DNA of 64,000 nucleotides from CBDCPI01 sp965220245 (GCA_965220245.1 CBDCPI010000008.1:62001-126000), one strand, 5' to 3'; positions 44,037-52,737 are shown, counted from the stretch's first letter. Numbers and translations are program-made. Notes: a model not told the origin generated them from the letters alone.

Positions 44037-44347
44037 TCACTTATTCGCATAGCAGTTGCACCAAATCCTAATGATTCCCCGCGTTGCGGGGCAACCCGAG
44101 ACGCCGCCTGTAGGAGAAGGTAAATCGGCTCTTCCAAGTCGGCGTCGGGGTCGGAGATGGCAGGATCGGGCTTGGGCAGCGGTTCGCCCCGTTCCAGGTT
44201 CGTTTCCGCCATGTCCACCAAGGCGCTGGCCAGCAGTTGGCGGGCTTGGTCCAAGTTGGAGCCGAAGGTGATGACCCCCGGAAAATCCAGCGCCTCGGCG
44301 TGGACCCCTTTATCCAGATACTTGAACATCGCCTTGTAGACCAACAT
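44018..44347 (-). CDS. Solitary HicB-family antitoxin
   Basis: A 109-residue HicB-type protein: MLVYKAMFKYLDKGVHAEAL, DFPGVITFGSNLDQARQLLA, and SALVDMAETNLERGEPLPKP. The start at 44347 follows GGAGGCACAG; a much longer open frame to 44539 is noncoding. No hicA is found on either side, so the toxin has been lost or this is a stand-alone regulator. The C-terminal part (YLLLQAASRVAPQRGESLGF) reads into the end of the convergent gene. Confidence 0.78.
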   Translation of the reverse strand: MLVYKAMFKYLDKGVHAEALDFPGVITFGSNLDQARQLLASALVDMAETNLERGEPLPKPDPAISDPDADLEEPIYLLLQAASRVAPQRGESLGFGATAMRISDQAFKG

Positions 44348-44454
44348 GACCTGTGCCTCCTCTTTTTGACAACTTCTTGTTGACGAATTGTATCCCAGGT
44401 CTCTTCCGATCAACCGGGCCAGGACGGCCCAAATCAAACCCGGACAAAAACCCC

Positions 44455-44483
44455 TTGACTGCGCTGAAAGTGGGACATATAAT
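44455..44483 (+). promoter_or_regulatory. Consensus-like sigma-70 promoter of the 23S rRNA gene
   Basis: TTGACT (44455-44460), a 17-bp spacer, and TATAAT (44478-44483) lie about 190 bp before the mature 23S 5' end. Its own strong promoter fits a free-standing 23S transcription unit. The leader to 44670 holds no gene. Confidence 0.85.
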
Positions 44484-45196
44484 ACGCCACCTAAGGGAGT
44501 GGAATGACCATAAGTGATACAAACCAGTTGACATAGCAAAAGAGTTGGGACACCTGAGCAGCGGCTTGGGCATAGCCCAGCCGCCGTTTCCTCTCCAGCA
44601 CCTTAACAAAAGAATAAGAAGTCTAAGTTACCTGCAAAGAACACCAAAACGTTTGGAGTTCCTAGCGTGGGTCAAGTTATTAAGGGCTTACGGTGGATGC
44701 CTTGGGACCAAGGGCCGATGAAGGGCGCGGCAAGGCTGCGTTAAGCCTCGATGAGCCGTCTAGCGGGCATAGTCGGGGATACCCGAATGGGGAAACCTTG
44801 TCCGGTGTTGAGTCGGACAATCCGCCTCTGGCGGAGGGTAAGTGGGGGAACTGAAACATCTAAGTACCCCGAGGAAAATAAATCAACCGAGATTCCCTGA
44901 GTAGTGGCGAACGAAAGGGGAAGAGCCCAAACCGGTGTGACTTAGTGGCGCGAGGGCCTATGTCGTACCGGGGTTGTAGGGAGCGCTTTGGGTCGCCTCG
45001 TTAGACCCGAAGGAGTTACAAATCTCATCTCTAGTCGAAGGCACCTGGGAAGGACCGTCAAAGAGGGTGAAAACCCCGTAGACGAAAGGGATGAGACTCC
45101 TAGCGCCCACCCTGAGTACCACGGGGCACGGGAAACCTTGTGGGAAGCTGGGGGGACCACCCTCCAAGGCTAAATACCCTTGGTCACCGATAGCGT

Positions 45197-45230
<34 letters not shown>

Positions 45231-45794
45231 TAGCGGGGAGTGAAATAGATCTGAAACCGTGAGCCTACAGAAGGTCGCAGTCCCGACTAGTTCGGGATAA
45301 CGGCGTGCCTATTGAAGAATGATCCGGGGACTTACTATATGGAGCAAGGTTAAGAGACTGGAGTTTCGGAGCCGCAGCGAAAGCGAGCCTGAATAGGGCG
45401 AATAGTTCCATGCAGTAGACCCGAAACCGGGTGAGCTACCCATGGCCAGGTTGAAGGTGTGTTAACGCACACTGAAGGACCGAACTCGTGGCTAGTACAA
45501 AAGCTTGGGATGAGCTGTGGGTAGAGGTGAAATGCCAACCGAACCCGGAAATAGCTGGTTCTCCCCGAAATGCATTTAGGTGCAGCCTCGGGCCACAGGT
45601 GGACGGAGGTAGGGCACTGAATGGGCTAGGGGGCGTGAGCTTACCAAACCCAATCAAACCACCAATGCCGTTCAACCGATACCCGGGAGTGAGACTGGCA
45701 CAGATAAGTGCGTCAGTCAAAAGGGAAACAGCCCAGACCACCGGCTAAGGCCCCCAAGCGCAAGCTAAGTGGGAAAGGAAGTGAGGTTCCCCAG

Positions 45795-45859
<65 letters not shown>

Positions 45860-45916
45860 GGGTTTTGCGCCGAAAATGTAACGGGGCTTAAGCTTGCCGC
45901 CGAAGCCGTGGATGTT

Positions 45917-46070
45917 CAGGTGCAAAGGTGAAAACCCGGCTCCCAATGGTGGCGCCAATGTTAGGACTTCGCCGATTAGGCGCGCTCCGGTTCGCCGGGG
46001 CCCTCCGAAAAGCGAAGAGCCTGTGCGGCAAAACCTGCGGGAAATGGGTGGGATCCTTTGATGACCGCCT
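45917..46070 (+). other. Helix-45 insertion in 23S rRNA (likely intervening sequence)
   Basis: Between GCCGAAGCCGTGG and GGTAGGGGAGCG, where typical 23S has about 30 bases, there are about 175. The extra part is closed by CAGG-TG-CAAAGG (45917-45928) pairing with CCTTTG..CCTG (46055-46070). Helix 45 is a known site for RNase III-removed intervening sequences, so the rRNA may be fragmented here. Confidence 0.6.
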
Positions 46071-46725
46071 GGGTGTGGTAGGGGAGCGTTCCTCGGGCGA
46101 AGAAGCTTCGATGCGAGTCGGGGTGGAGCGCGGGGAAGTGAGAATCCCGGAATGAGTAGCGTAAATTAGGGTGAAAATCCCTGACGCCGTAAGCCCAAGG
46201 TTTCCTACGCAACGTTTATCGGCGTAGGGTTAGTCGGTCCTAAGCCGTAGGCAAGCGCCGAAGGCGATGGACAGCAGGTTAATATTCCTGCACCGCCGTT
46301 GTTTCGCTTTAAAACCAAGGAGGGGTGCGGAAGGGCAGGCAGAGCATGCCTATTGGACATGGTGTGTCCTCCTCCGTAGGCCATGCCGGGGCAGGCAAAT
46401 CCACTCCGGCGAACGAGCTGAGGGTTGAGGGAATCGGTCCTTCGGGATACGAAATTTTGCTGGACCCAAGCCGACAAGAAAAGCTTCGTGGTTATGGAAC
46501 AGGGGCGACCGTACCGCAAACCGCCACTGGTGGGCTGGGATAAAAGTCCTAAGGCGTACGAGCGAACCTCCGCTAAGGAACTAGACAAAAGAGCCCTGTA
46601 ACTTTGGGAGAAAGGGCCCCCTGGGGGGTGAAGCCACTAGCTGGTGGAGCGCTCTGGGGGCGCAGAGAAGAAGGCCGGGCGACTGTTTAACAAAAACACA
46701 GGTCTGTGCTAAGGGGAAACCCTAC

Positions 46726-46770
<45 letters not shown>

Positions 46771-46823
46771 AGTGCAAGCCCCGAACTGAAGCCCCGGTGA
46801 ACGGCGGCCGTAACTCTAACGGT

Positions 46824-47282
46824 CAACCGAGTATAGTTCATCCCGGTATAACCGGAACGAATTGTAGCTTAAGGCCGTTATAAAATCTGGCTATATGCTG
46901 GGAAGCCCGAGTATCCGGCGCTACTGGTCCCTTACATCATACGGGGACCAGTGACAATGCGTCCGGTGCGGACCATCAGCAGGAAAGACCGAGGAGGTGG
47001 GAATGGATTGCTTCGCAAGCTGTTTTCACCCGGCGCGTAAGAGCACTAAATAGGCTAAAAATAGGGGGGGGCCGCCCACCAGTGCAAGTCTGGAGAGCGA
47101 TAGCCACACCGGTAATCCCCCCGTGTCGGAACTCTAAGGAATCCTCAGAGACCATACGCCGGACCCGCTGGCGGAACGTGCGGGAAGATATGGTCCGATC
47201 TGCGTGGCGACATGCAGAGGCCGGCAGAAATGCCCGGCCCACTCCGAGGCCTTTTCCAAGGTAACGGAGGAGTAACAAAATG
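46824..47282 (+). ncRNA. Group I intron in 23S rRNA, no homing endonuclease
   Basis: The exons join as TAACTCTAACGGT|CCTAAGGTAGCGAAG, the E. coli position 1931 insertion site known for group I introns. The intron starts after T (46823) and ends with G (47282), as group I introns do. Core elements are visible: ATCAGCAGGAAAG, then ACTCTAAGGAATCCTCAGAGACCATACGCC, of which AGAGACCATA pairs with GATATGGTCC in the downstream AAGATATGGTCC (the P7 R and S strands). At 459 bp, with no frame long enough for a LAGLIDADG or HNH protein, it can splice but not home by itself. Confidence 0.85.
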
Positions 47283-47778
47283 CCTAAGGTAGCGAAGTCC
47301 CTTGTCGGGTAAGTTCCGACCCGCATGAATGGTTGAACGACTTGGCCATTGTCTCGGCGGAGGGCTCGGTGAAATTGCGGTGCCCGTGAAGACGCGGGCG
47401 ACCCGCGGCAGGACAAAAAGACCCTGTGGAGCTTTACTGTAGCCTGGTATTGGGCTGGGAGCCGTCATGTGTAGGATAGGTGGGAGGCTATGAAGCCCCG
47501 ACGCCAGTCGGGGTGGAGCCGCCGTTGAAATACCACCCTTGGCTGTTTTTGGTCCTAACCTCAGCAAAACTGAGGAACAGTGCCTGGTGGGCAGTTTAAC
47601 TGGGGCGGTTGCCTCCTAAAAGGTAACGGAGGCGCCCAAAGGTCCCCTCAGGACGGATGGAAATCGTCCACAGAACGCATTGGCATAAGGGGGCTTGACT
47701 GCGAGACTTACAAGTCGAGCAGGGAGGAAACTCGGGCAAAGTGATCCTACGGCACCGTGTGGAAGGGCCGTGGCTTAT

Positions 47779-47809
<31 letters not shown>

Positions 47810-47931
47810 TATCTCGCCCAAGAGTTCACATCGACGGCGAGGTTTGGCACCTCGATGTCGGCTCGTCCCATCCTGGGGCTGAAGGCGGTCCCAAGGGTCC
47901 GGCTGTTCGCCGGTTAAAGGGGTACGTGAGT

Positions 47932-47971
<40 letters not shown>

Positions 47972-48311
47972 CGCGGGCGCAGGAGGCTTGAGGGAACCTC
48001 TCCCTAGTACGAGAGGACCGGGAGGGACAGACCTATGGTGTGCCAGTTGTTCCGCCAGGAGCAGCGCTGGGTAGCCATGTCTGGCAGTGATAAGCGCTGA
48101 AGGCATCTAAGCGCGAAGCATCCCCCAAGATAAGGCCTCCCTCCCCGATTAACCTCGGGGGTAAGACTGCAGAGAGACTATCTGCTTGATAGGCCGGATG
48201 TGTAAGGCTGGTAACAGCTTCAGCATACCGGTACTAACCGGTCGAGAGGCTTGACCCACGCTAGGAGCTTCAAACGGTTTGCAGGACCGGCTTCTTGTTC
48301 TTTTGCTTCAT

Positions 48312-48386
48312 CGCGGGGTGGAGCAGTGGCAGCTCGTCGGGCTCATAACCCGAAGGTCGTTGGTTCGAGTCCAACCCCCGCTACCA
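48312..48386 (+). tRNA. Initiator tRNA-fMet (CAU)
   Basis: The cloverleaf is complete with encoded CCA (48384-48386) and anticodon CAT at 48344-48346. Initiator features are C1 opposite U72 (unpaired first position) and three G:C pairs in the anticodon stem (GGGCTCATAACCC). It lies 55 bp after the 23S 3' end and is probably co-transcribed with it. The 3' 45 bases are repeated at 48985-49029. Confidence 0.95.
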
Positions 48387-48400
48387 AATATCGGCAAACA

Positions 48401-48443
48401 CGAAAGGCCCTCCGGAATCACTCCGTGGGGGTCTTCGCTTTTT
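48401..48443 (+). terminator. Terminator-like hairpin after tRNA-fMet
   Basis: CGAAAGGCCCTCCGG and CCGTGGGGGTCTTCG form an imperfect stem followed by CTTTTT. It ends the 23S-tRNA transcript. Confidence 0.65.
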
Positions 48444-48453
48444 CAGCCCCTCT

Positions 48454-48479
48454 ATCCAGAATGTTACAATAATCTGGAT
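48454..48479 (+). promoter_or_regulatory. Candidate operator over the relB promoter
   Basis: ATCCAGA and TCTGGAT are inverted repeats 12 bases apart, spanning a TACAAT -10-like box (48465-48470) just upstream of relB. This is the layout expected for antitoxin autoregulation, but it rests on one short match. Confidence 0.4.
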
Positions 48480-48512
48480 TCGGATTGATCCCTTCAGGAA
48501 GGAGGGTATGCG

Positions 48513-48740
48513 GTGGCGATTACTATTAATTTGACTCCCGAGATCGAGCAACGGCTTTCCGACCTGGTAAAGCAAGCCGGGCGCACTAAGGAATATTATC
48601 TACAGGAGAGTATCGAGCGCGGACTGGAGGACGTGGAAGATTATTACCTGGCAACGATGGCCCTCGAACGTGTCCGCAAGGGAGAAGAGCGCGTCTACTC
48701 GTCGGAGGAAGTAAAGACGTACCTTGGCTTGGAGGGTTGA
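48513..48740 (+). CDS. RelB-like ribbon-helix-helix antitoxin
   Basis: A 75-residue antitoxin. AITINLTPEIEQRLSDLVKQ is an RHH DNA-binding strand and first helix, AGRTKEYYLQESIERGLEDV the second helix, and DYYLATMALERVRKGEERVY the toxin-binding tail. The GTG start follows GGAAGGAGG. The gene overlaps the relE remnant by 17 bp. Its C-terminal 37 residues closely match the tail of the nuclease-fusion protein at 49918-50586. It is intact although its toxin is interrupted. Confidence 0.85.
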   Translation: MAITINLTPEIEQRLSDLVKQAGRTKEYYLQESIERGLEDVEDYYLATMALERVRKGEERVYSSEEVKTYLGLEG

Positions 48741-48990
48741 ATTCAACGACACGGCGAGAGATTAACTCCGGCGGCTCGATCAGCAAATCGCCCGTCGCGT
48801 CGTCACTTACATGGATCGCGTCGCGGCATTGGAAGACCCACGCGACAGAGGTGAACGGCTGAGCGGGAATCTCGGCGGGCGGTGGAGGTACCGGGTGGGA
48901 GATTATCGTGTTATCTGCGAAATTCAGGATCAGATTTTGCAGGTCTTGGTCGTGCGAGTCGGGCACCGCGACCAAGTATATCGTTCATAA
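48724..48990 (+). pseudogene. relE-like toxin gene with one nonsense codon
   Basis: From TTG 48724 the frame reads MAWRVEFNDTARD, then TAA at 48763-48765, then LRRLDQQIARRVVTYMDRVA and WRYRVGDYRVICEIQ to the C-terminus. Apart from the stop, where a Glu or Lys codon would be expected, it is a full-length RelE mRNA interferase. The last codons CGT-TCA-TAA fall inside the duplicated tRNA segment, which supplies the stop codon. Restarting at an internal codon would lose the first strand. Confidence 0.85.
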
Positions 48991-49029
48991 CCCGAAGGTC
49001 GTTGGTTCGAGTCCAACCCACGCTACCAA
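48985..49029 (+). repeat. 45-bp duplicate of the tRNA-fMet 3' end (attachment-site-like)
   Basis: It is identical to 48343-48387 except one base (49020 A against 48378 C). It covers the anticodon loop's end, variable loop, T arm, acceptor strand and CCA. It is not a functional tRNA since the 5' half is absent. A direct repeat of a tRNA 3' end around a cargo segment is the classic mark of site-specific integration. Confidence 0.88.
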
Positions 49030-49042
49030 TACGAAACGCAAG

Positions 49043-49071
49043 AAGGCCCCGGAACAAATCCGGGGGCTTTT
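49043..49071 (+). terminator. Intrinsic terminator beyond the duplicated tRNA end
   Basis: AAGGCCCCGGA, loop ACAAA, TCCGGGGGCTTTT. Probably the ancestral terminator of the tRNA unit, now displaced 642 bp by the cassette. Confidence 0.75.
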
Positions 49072-49377
49072 GATATTCAGCTTTGTCTGGGCGGAAGGAT
49101 GTTGATAACCACATCAAGCCGATTCTTGATGCAATAGCCGCCGGCCTTTTTTGCCGAGACTTGGAAAGCCGCATCAAGCCGATTGTCGATGCTATCAATG
49201 CCTTCCCTGAAACAAAGGAAATGCCTAATTTGGGTGGTATGTGGACCATTGACGACTTCAAATTCACGAGTGTGTTCGCCCACAGGCTTCCAAATGTCAG
49301 TCACCGGAATGAGGAAGGGATAACCATCTGCGTGTCGAGTCGACTTTAACAGTGAATATTCGACTGCAAGCAACGGC
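49072..49377. other. Gap with ambiguous short frames
   Basis: A plus-strand TTG frame (49083-49349) has an internal duplication (HIKPILDAI and RIKPIVDAI), and a minus-strand frame (49077-49430) runs opposite. Neither has a recognised family or a good ribosome site, so I call no gene. The 21-of-24 internal direct repeat at DNA level (CATCAAGCCGATT..) is real. Confidence 0.3.
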
Positions 49378-49567
49378 CTAACTGCCCGGCGGCACTCCCA
49401 AGTCGTTGCAGATTTTTTGGACGAGGTCACCGTTCATCTCGGTATGGCGAGGAACGGCAGTACGGCGGTCATTGGCAAGGTTTACCCCACCAGGAATGAC
49501 GTCTTCCCTCCCGGATTCGCTCACAGCCTGCCTGGGCAAGGTATTGCAACAGCCGACGCCGCCTCAC
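49378..49567 (-). pseudogene. hicA-like toxin gene with one-base frameshift
   Basis: From the GTG at 49567 the frame reads RRRRLLQYLAQAGCERIREG, then RRHSWWG, and then meets a stop. Removing one base from the CCCC at 49485-49488 gives SWWVNLANDRRTAVPRHTEM, then NGDLVQKICNDLGVPPGS, a complete HicA. His in RRHSWW is the catalytic residue. The GTG overlaps the hicB stop (GTGA), so the operon structure is preserved. Confidence 0.85.
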
Positions 49568-49776
49568 GCTTGGATAGTGACCTGCTCGTAATCTTCAGAC
49601 ATCGCCGTCTCAGCATCCCGGCAATTCATTTCCAGGGCTTCCTTCAGGGCCACGTTCAAGTCCTCCAGCAGTTCCTCGCGAGTCCGGGCTTGGGCGTTGA
49701 CTCCCGCTACTTCCCGAATCCAGCCGATCCACCAACCGTCGCTTTGCTTGATTACTACGCTATAGACGCAACTCAA
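49564..49776 (-). CDS. HicB-like antitoxin beside a broken hicA
   Basis: A 70-residue HicB: CVYSVVIKQSDGWWIGWIRE, VAGVNAQARTREELLEDLNV, ALKEALEMNCRD. The TTG start at 49776 follows GGAGG at 9-base spacing. The antitoxin is intact while its toxin is frameshifted. A fragment of a close relative is at 58252-58319. Confidence 0.82.
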   Translation of the reverse strand: MSCVYSVVIKQSDGWWIGWIREVAGVNAQARTREELLEDLNVALKEALEMNCRDAETAMSEDYEQVTIQA

Positions 49777-49917
49777 TTTTGATACCTCCGCAGTGTCCTC
49801 CGGCAGTATTTCCCCATGATACCACCGTTGCCTGTGCTAGAATTCCCTGAGCCCGGTTTCATAAACCAGCAGAGCGGAGGTATGTGCGGCGATCAAGAAA
49901 TGAATAGGGGCCGCGAT

Positions 49918-50586
49918 ATGAGCAACCAACTACACGACAGCATCGTCGAATATATATCCGGCAGGTTCTATGGACAGAAGCTGATCGGCAATGCCTGGCG
50001 GGGAACCTATGCCGAGGGCTTGGTCTACTCTGCCCTGTGCAACAGTACCCAGGAAGCCAGTTGGCGACCGTCCGGGGAATGGGACCCATGGGATTTGGAA
50101 AACGGCGAGGGCATTCATCTGCAAGTGAAGCAATCGGCCGCCTGGCAAAGTTGGGAGAATCCGAAAGGTCCCGGCAAGCCACACGCCATGTCGTTTGACA
50201 TACACCCCGGGGAAAAGGGCCGCCAGACCCATATCTACGTATTCGCCTGGCACCCGGAGAGTGACCCGGATATTGCCGACCACCGCGATACCGGCCAGTG
50301 GCGGTTCTACGTAATGCCCGAGGACGAACTTCCGGAACCGGAGATAGGGCAGAAGACCCAGCGTATCTCTCTGAACCGGCTGAAGGAACTTGCGGACAGC
50401 GTCGGGGCGAAGGTAATTGGCTACAACCAGCTAGCCGCAGTTATAAACTTCGTCGCGGAAGCCATATTAAGAGCCGATTTGGAAGATTACCGCCTGGCCG
50501 AAGAAGCGATCGAAAGAATCCGCAGAGGCGAGGAGCGCATACTGACCGAAGCGGAATTGAGCGCATCGCTTGGCTTGGACAGTTGA
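49918..50586 (+). CDS. PD-(D/E)XK-like nuclease domain fused to a RelB antitoxin tail
   Basis: A 222-residue protein. Residues 1-180 look like a restriction-endonuclease fold: GTYAEGLVYSALCNST with Glu33, then SWRPSGEWDPWDLENG with Asp59, and EGIHLQVKQSAAWQSW with Gln69-Val-Lys71 as the (E/Q)xK strand. Residues 184-222 (LRADLEDYRLAEEAIERIRR, then GEERILTEAELSASLGLDS) match the C-terminal toxin-binding tail of the RelB at 48513-48740; the RHH domain is absent. The ATG at 49918 is chosen for AGGGG upstream; frames extend to 49816. The 3' end overlaps a relE remnant by 17 bp exactly as relB does. The nuclease activity is inferred. Confidence 0.75.
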   Translation: MSNQLHDSIVEYISGRFYGQKLIGNAWRGTYAEGLVYSALCNSTQEASWRPSGEWDPWDLENGEGIHLQVKQSAAWQSWENPKGPGKPHAMSFDIHPGEKGRQTHIYVFAWHPESDPDIADHRDTGQWRFYVMPEDELPEPEIGQKTQRISLNRLKELADSVGAKVIGYNQLAAVINFVAEAILRADLEDYRLAEEAIERIRRGEERILTEAELSASLGLDS

Positions 50587-50836
50587 ATACACCGTTGCGG
50601 CCGGGAGGCAACTAGCGAGACTTGACCGGCAGACAGCTCGGCGCATTCGCAATTATATGCGCGAGGGCGTTGCAGTATTGGAAAACCCGCGGCAAAGAGG
50701 CCAATCATTGAGCGACACTTGGAGCGGATACTAGCGTTACCGGGTAGGCGATTATCGAGTTATCTGCGATATTCAAAACGACGTGTTACAGGTCTTGGTG
50801 TTGGGAATTGGACCTCGTGACCAGGTATACCGTTGA
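50570..50836 (+). pseudogene. Second relE-like toxin gene with one nonsense codon
   Basis: From TTG 50570: MAWTVEYTVAAGRQLARLDR, through DTWSGY to TAG at 50732-50734, then RYRVGDYRVICDIQNDVLQV and PRDQVYR. The TAG stands where the other RelE reads a Trp (RWRYRVGDY), so TGG to TAG is likely. The rest is full length. The overlap with the upstream antitoxin tail is identical to that of the first relBE pair. Confidence 0.85.
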
Positions 50837-50866
50837 TGGACGACTTTAGGAACGCTGAACGAAGGG

Positions 50867-51178
50867 CTATAGGCCGCTCGGAGTGTCGCTCCGGGCACTG
50901 ATACGCAGTTGCATCCCCAATGCCCGAGTGATTCGCATAACCGTTGCGAAGCTGGGGTTGCCGTTCTCCGACAACGCCTTATAGAGACCTTCGCGGGTCA
51001 TCCCGATGTCGCGGGCCAGTCGGCTCATGTTTTGAGCTCGCGCAATGTCGTTCAAGGCCGCTCGAATCAGGCTGCCATCCCCCGGGTCTTCATCCGCGCA
51101 CGCTTCGAGATACAAACAAGCATCCTCATTGGTACACAACTGGCTAGTGACGTCCCATTTGGTGAATGTCTCAGGCAA
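50867..51178 (-). CDS. HigA-like XRE antitoxin
   Basis: A 103-residue protein with an HTH (ALNDIARAQNMSRLARDIGM then TREGLYKALSENGNPSFATV) of the addiction-module antidote type. The N-terminal part (FTKWDVTSQLCTNEDACLYL) is the usual extension. It starts 3 bp after the toxin stop, so toxin-first order and coupling. It should neutralise the toxin and repress the operon. Confidence 0.88.
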   Translation of the reverse strand: MPETFTKWDVTSQLCTNEDACLYLEACADEDPGDGSLIRAALNDIARAQNMSRLARDIGMTREGLYKALSENGNPSFATVMRITRALGMQLRISARSDTPSGL

Positions 51179-51181
51179 GGC

Positions 51182-51475
51182 TTACCTCCATTCCAGCGCC
51201 AATGCCCTGGCTCGTTCAATATCCCTCTGTTGGCTGCTCTTATCACCGCCGCAAAGCAGAACGACGACGGTTGCGCCCTGTCGCAAGAAATAGAGACGGT
51301 AACCCGGCCCGTAATCCACACGCACTTCAGACAAGCCCCCGCCTATCGACCTAGCGTCGCCAAAGTTGCCCATCGAAACGCTCCTCAACCGGGCGTTGAT
51401 CCGGGCCACCGCCCGCCGGTCCTGTAAGCCGCGAATCCTTCGCTTGAATGTGGCGCTTTCGATGATCTCGACCAC
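51182..51475 (-). CDS. HigB/RelE-type toxin (phage Gp49-like)
   Basis: A 97-residue toxin of the addiction-module killer family: FKRRIRGLQDRRAVARINAR, GDARSIGGGLSEVRVDYGPG, YRLYFLRQGATVVVLLCGGD and KSSQQRDIERARALALEW. It is predicted to cleave mRNA at the ribosome. It is the only toxin in the 48-51.5 kb cluster that appears uninterrupted. The following gap, 51476-51717, holds no gene; 51650-51715 resembles 61045-61105. Confidence 0.9.
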   Translation of the reverse strand: MVEIIESATFKRRIRGLQDRRAVARINARLRSVSMGNFGDARSIGGGLSEVRVDYGPGYRLYFLRQGATVVVLLCGGDKSSQQRDIERARALALEWR

Positions 51476-51717
51476 GCGGATAGTGTAAACTATCGTTCAC
51501 ATTCAGTCGAGAGTTGTTCAGACAACTGTGGTTCTCATTCAACTCTGTCAATCAATTTCAGATGTTGCAATACCCGGCGCCGCCTCACAGCCGGAGAACA
51601 ACCCGCTCGTAATCGCCGGGCATCAACTCTTCCGATGTACAAGATTCACCACCATCGGCACATCCGCCTCCCTCCAGCCTACATGGAGAACCCTAAAACA
51701 TCCCGCCCAGCGGGGGC

Positions 51718-52737
51718 TTAAACCCTGTAGCAAGCTACCAGGTGGCCGCCGCCGCGGTCTTCCAAGGGGGGGTGGGGGTTGGCGTAGCAGACCGCGGCGG
51801 CCATGGGGCAGCGGTCGTGGAAACGGCACCGGGGCTCCGGGTCCAAGGGCGCCGACACGTCGCCCAGAATATTTACCGGGTCCCGCCGGAAGCCCGGCTC
51901 GGGCACCGGCACCGCCGAGAGCAGGGCCTTGGTATAGGGGTGGAGCGGGTTGGCGAGCAACTCCTCGGTCTCGGCGACTTCGACGATTTTGCCCAAGTAC
52001 ATCACGGCGATGCGCTGGCACATGTACCGGGCCACGGCCAAGTCGTGGGTGATGTACAGGTAAGTAACCTCCAACCGCTCCGCTAGGTCCAGCATCAGCT
52101 TCATAATGCCGGTGCTGATAGAGACGTCCAGCATGGAGGTGGGCTCGTCGGCAACCACGAAGCTCGGCTCGACGACGAGGGCCCGGGCGATGGCCACCCG
52201 CTGGCGTTGGCCTCCGGAGAGTTCGTGGGGGTAGCGGAAGAGCATATTCTCCGGCGGGGTCAGTCCCACCAGTTCCAGGAGGTTGGTGACCCGGTCCAAC
52301 CGGTCCAGCGAACTGCCGATGCGCTGGACCACCAGCGGCTCGGCGATGGTGTCGAAGATGGTGCGCCGCGGGTTCATCGACTCGTAGGGGTCTTGGAAGA
52401 TCATCTGGGCGCGGCGCCGGAAGGTCTTCAGCCGTCCTCCGCCGGTACGGCTCAGGTCAGTGTAGTCCCCATCGCCGCTGTTGGAGGATAAAGCGCCTTC
52501 GGGGTCATGGAACAAAATGCGGCCTTGGGTTGGTTCTTGGAGCTTGACCAGGAGCTTGCCGATGGTGGTCTTGCCGCAACCCGACTCACCCACCAAGCCG
52601 AACCGCTCCCCTTTGAGCAGGGTGAAGGAAACGTCGTCTACCGCGTGGACGTATGAATTGGAACCCCGAAACAGGCTCTTGGAAACGGGGAACAGCTTGG
52701 TCAGGCCCTCAACCCGCAATAACGGCTCCGAAACCAT
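51718..52737 (-). CDS. Peptide/nickel ABC transporter ATP-binding protein (OppF/DppF type)
   Basis: A 339-residue ATPase. Walker A GLVGESGCGKTT near residue 48, Q-loop MIFQDPYESMNP, signature HELSGGQRQRVAIARAL, Walker B SFVVADEPTSMLDV and switch His in YITHDLAV. The C-terminal oligopeptide-transporter domain has the CRFHDRCP and AVCYANPHPPL Cys motifs typical of the family and often of a cluster-binding region. It is the last gene of the five-gene importer operon. Confidence 0.95.
   Translation of the reverse strand: MVSEPLLRVEGLTKLFPVSKSLFRGSNSYVHAVDDVSFTLLKGERFGLVGESGCGKTTIGKLLVKLQEPTQGRILFHDPEGALSSNSGDGDYTDLSRTGGGRLKTFRRRAQMIFQDPYESMNPRRTIFDTIAEPLVVQRIGSSLDRLDRVTNLLELVGLTPPENMLFRYPHELSGGQRQRVAIARALVVEPSFVVADEPTSMLDVSISTGIMKLMLDLAERLEVTYLYITHDLAVARYMCQRIAVMYLGKIVEVAETEELLANPLHPYTKALLSAVPVPEPGFRRDPVNILGDVSAPLDPEPRCRFHDRCPMAAAVCYANPHPPLEDRGGGHLVACYRV

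Noticed and set aside
44348..44539. N-terminal extension of the solitary HicB
   Set aside because: The extension covers the rRNA promoter and has no homology; a good ribosome site supports 44347.
48256..48312. 5S rRNA after 23S
   Set aside because: Only 55 bp separate 23S from tRNA-fMet, and no 5S sequence is seen further on.
48985..49029. Second tRNA-Met gene
   Set aside because: Only the 3' half from the anticodon loop onward is present; there is no D arm or 5' acceptor strand.
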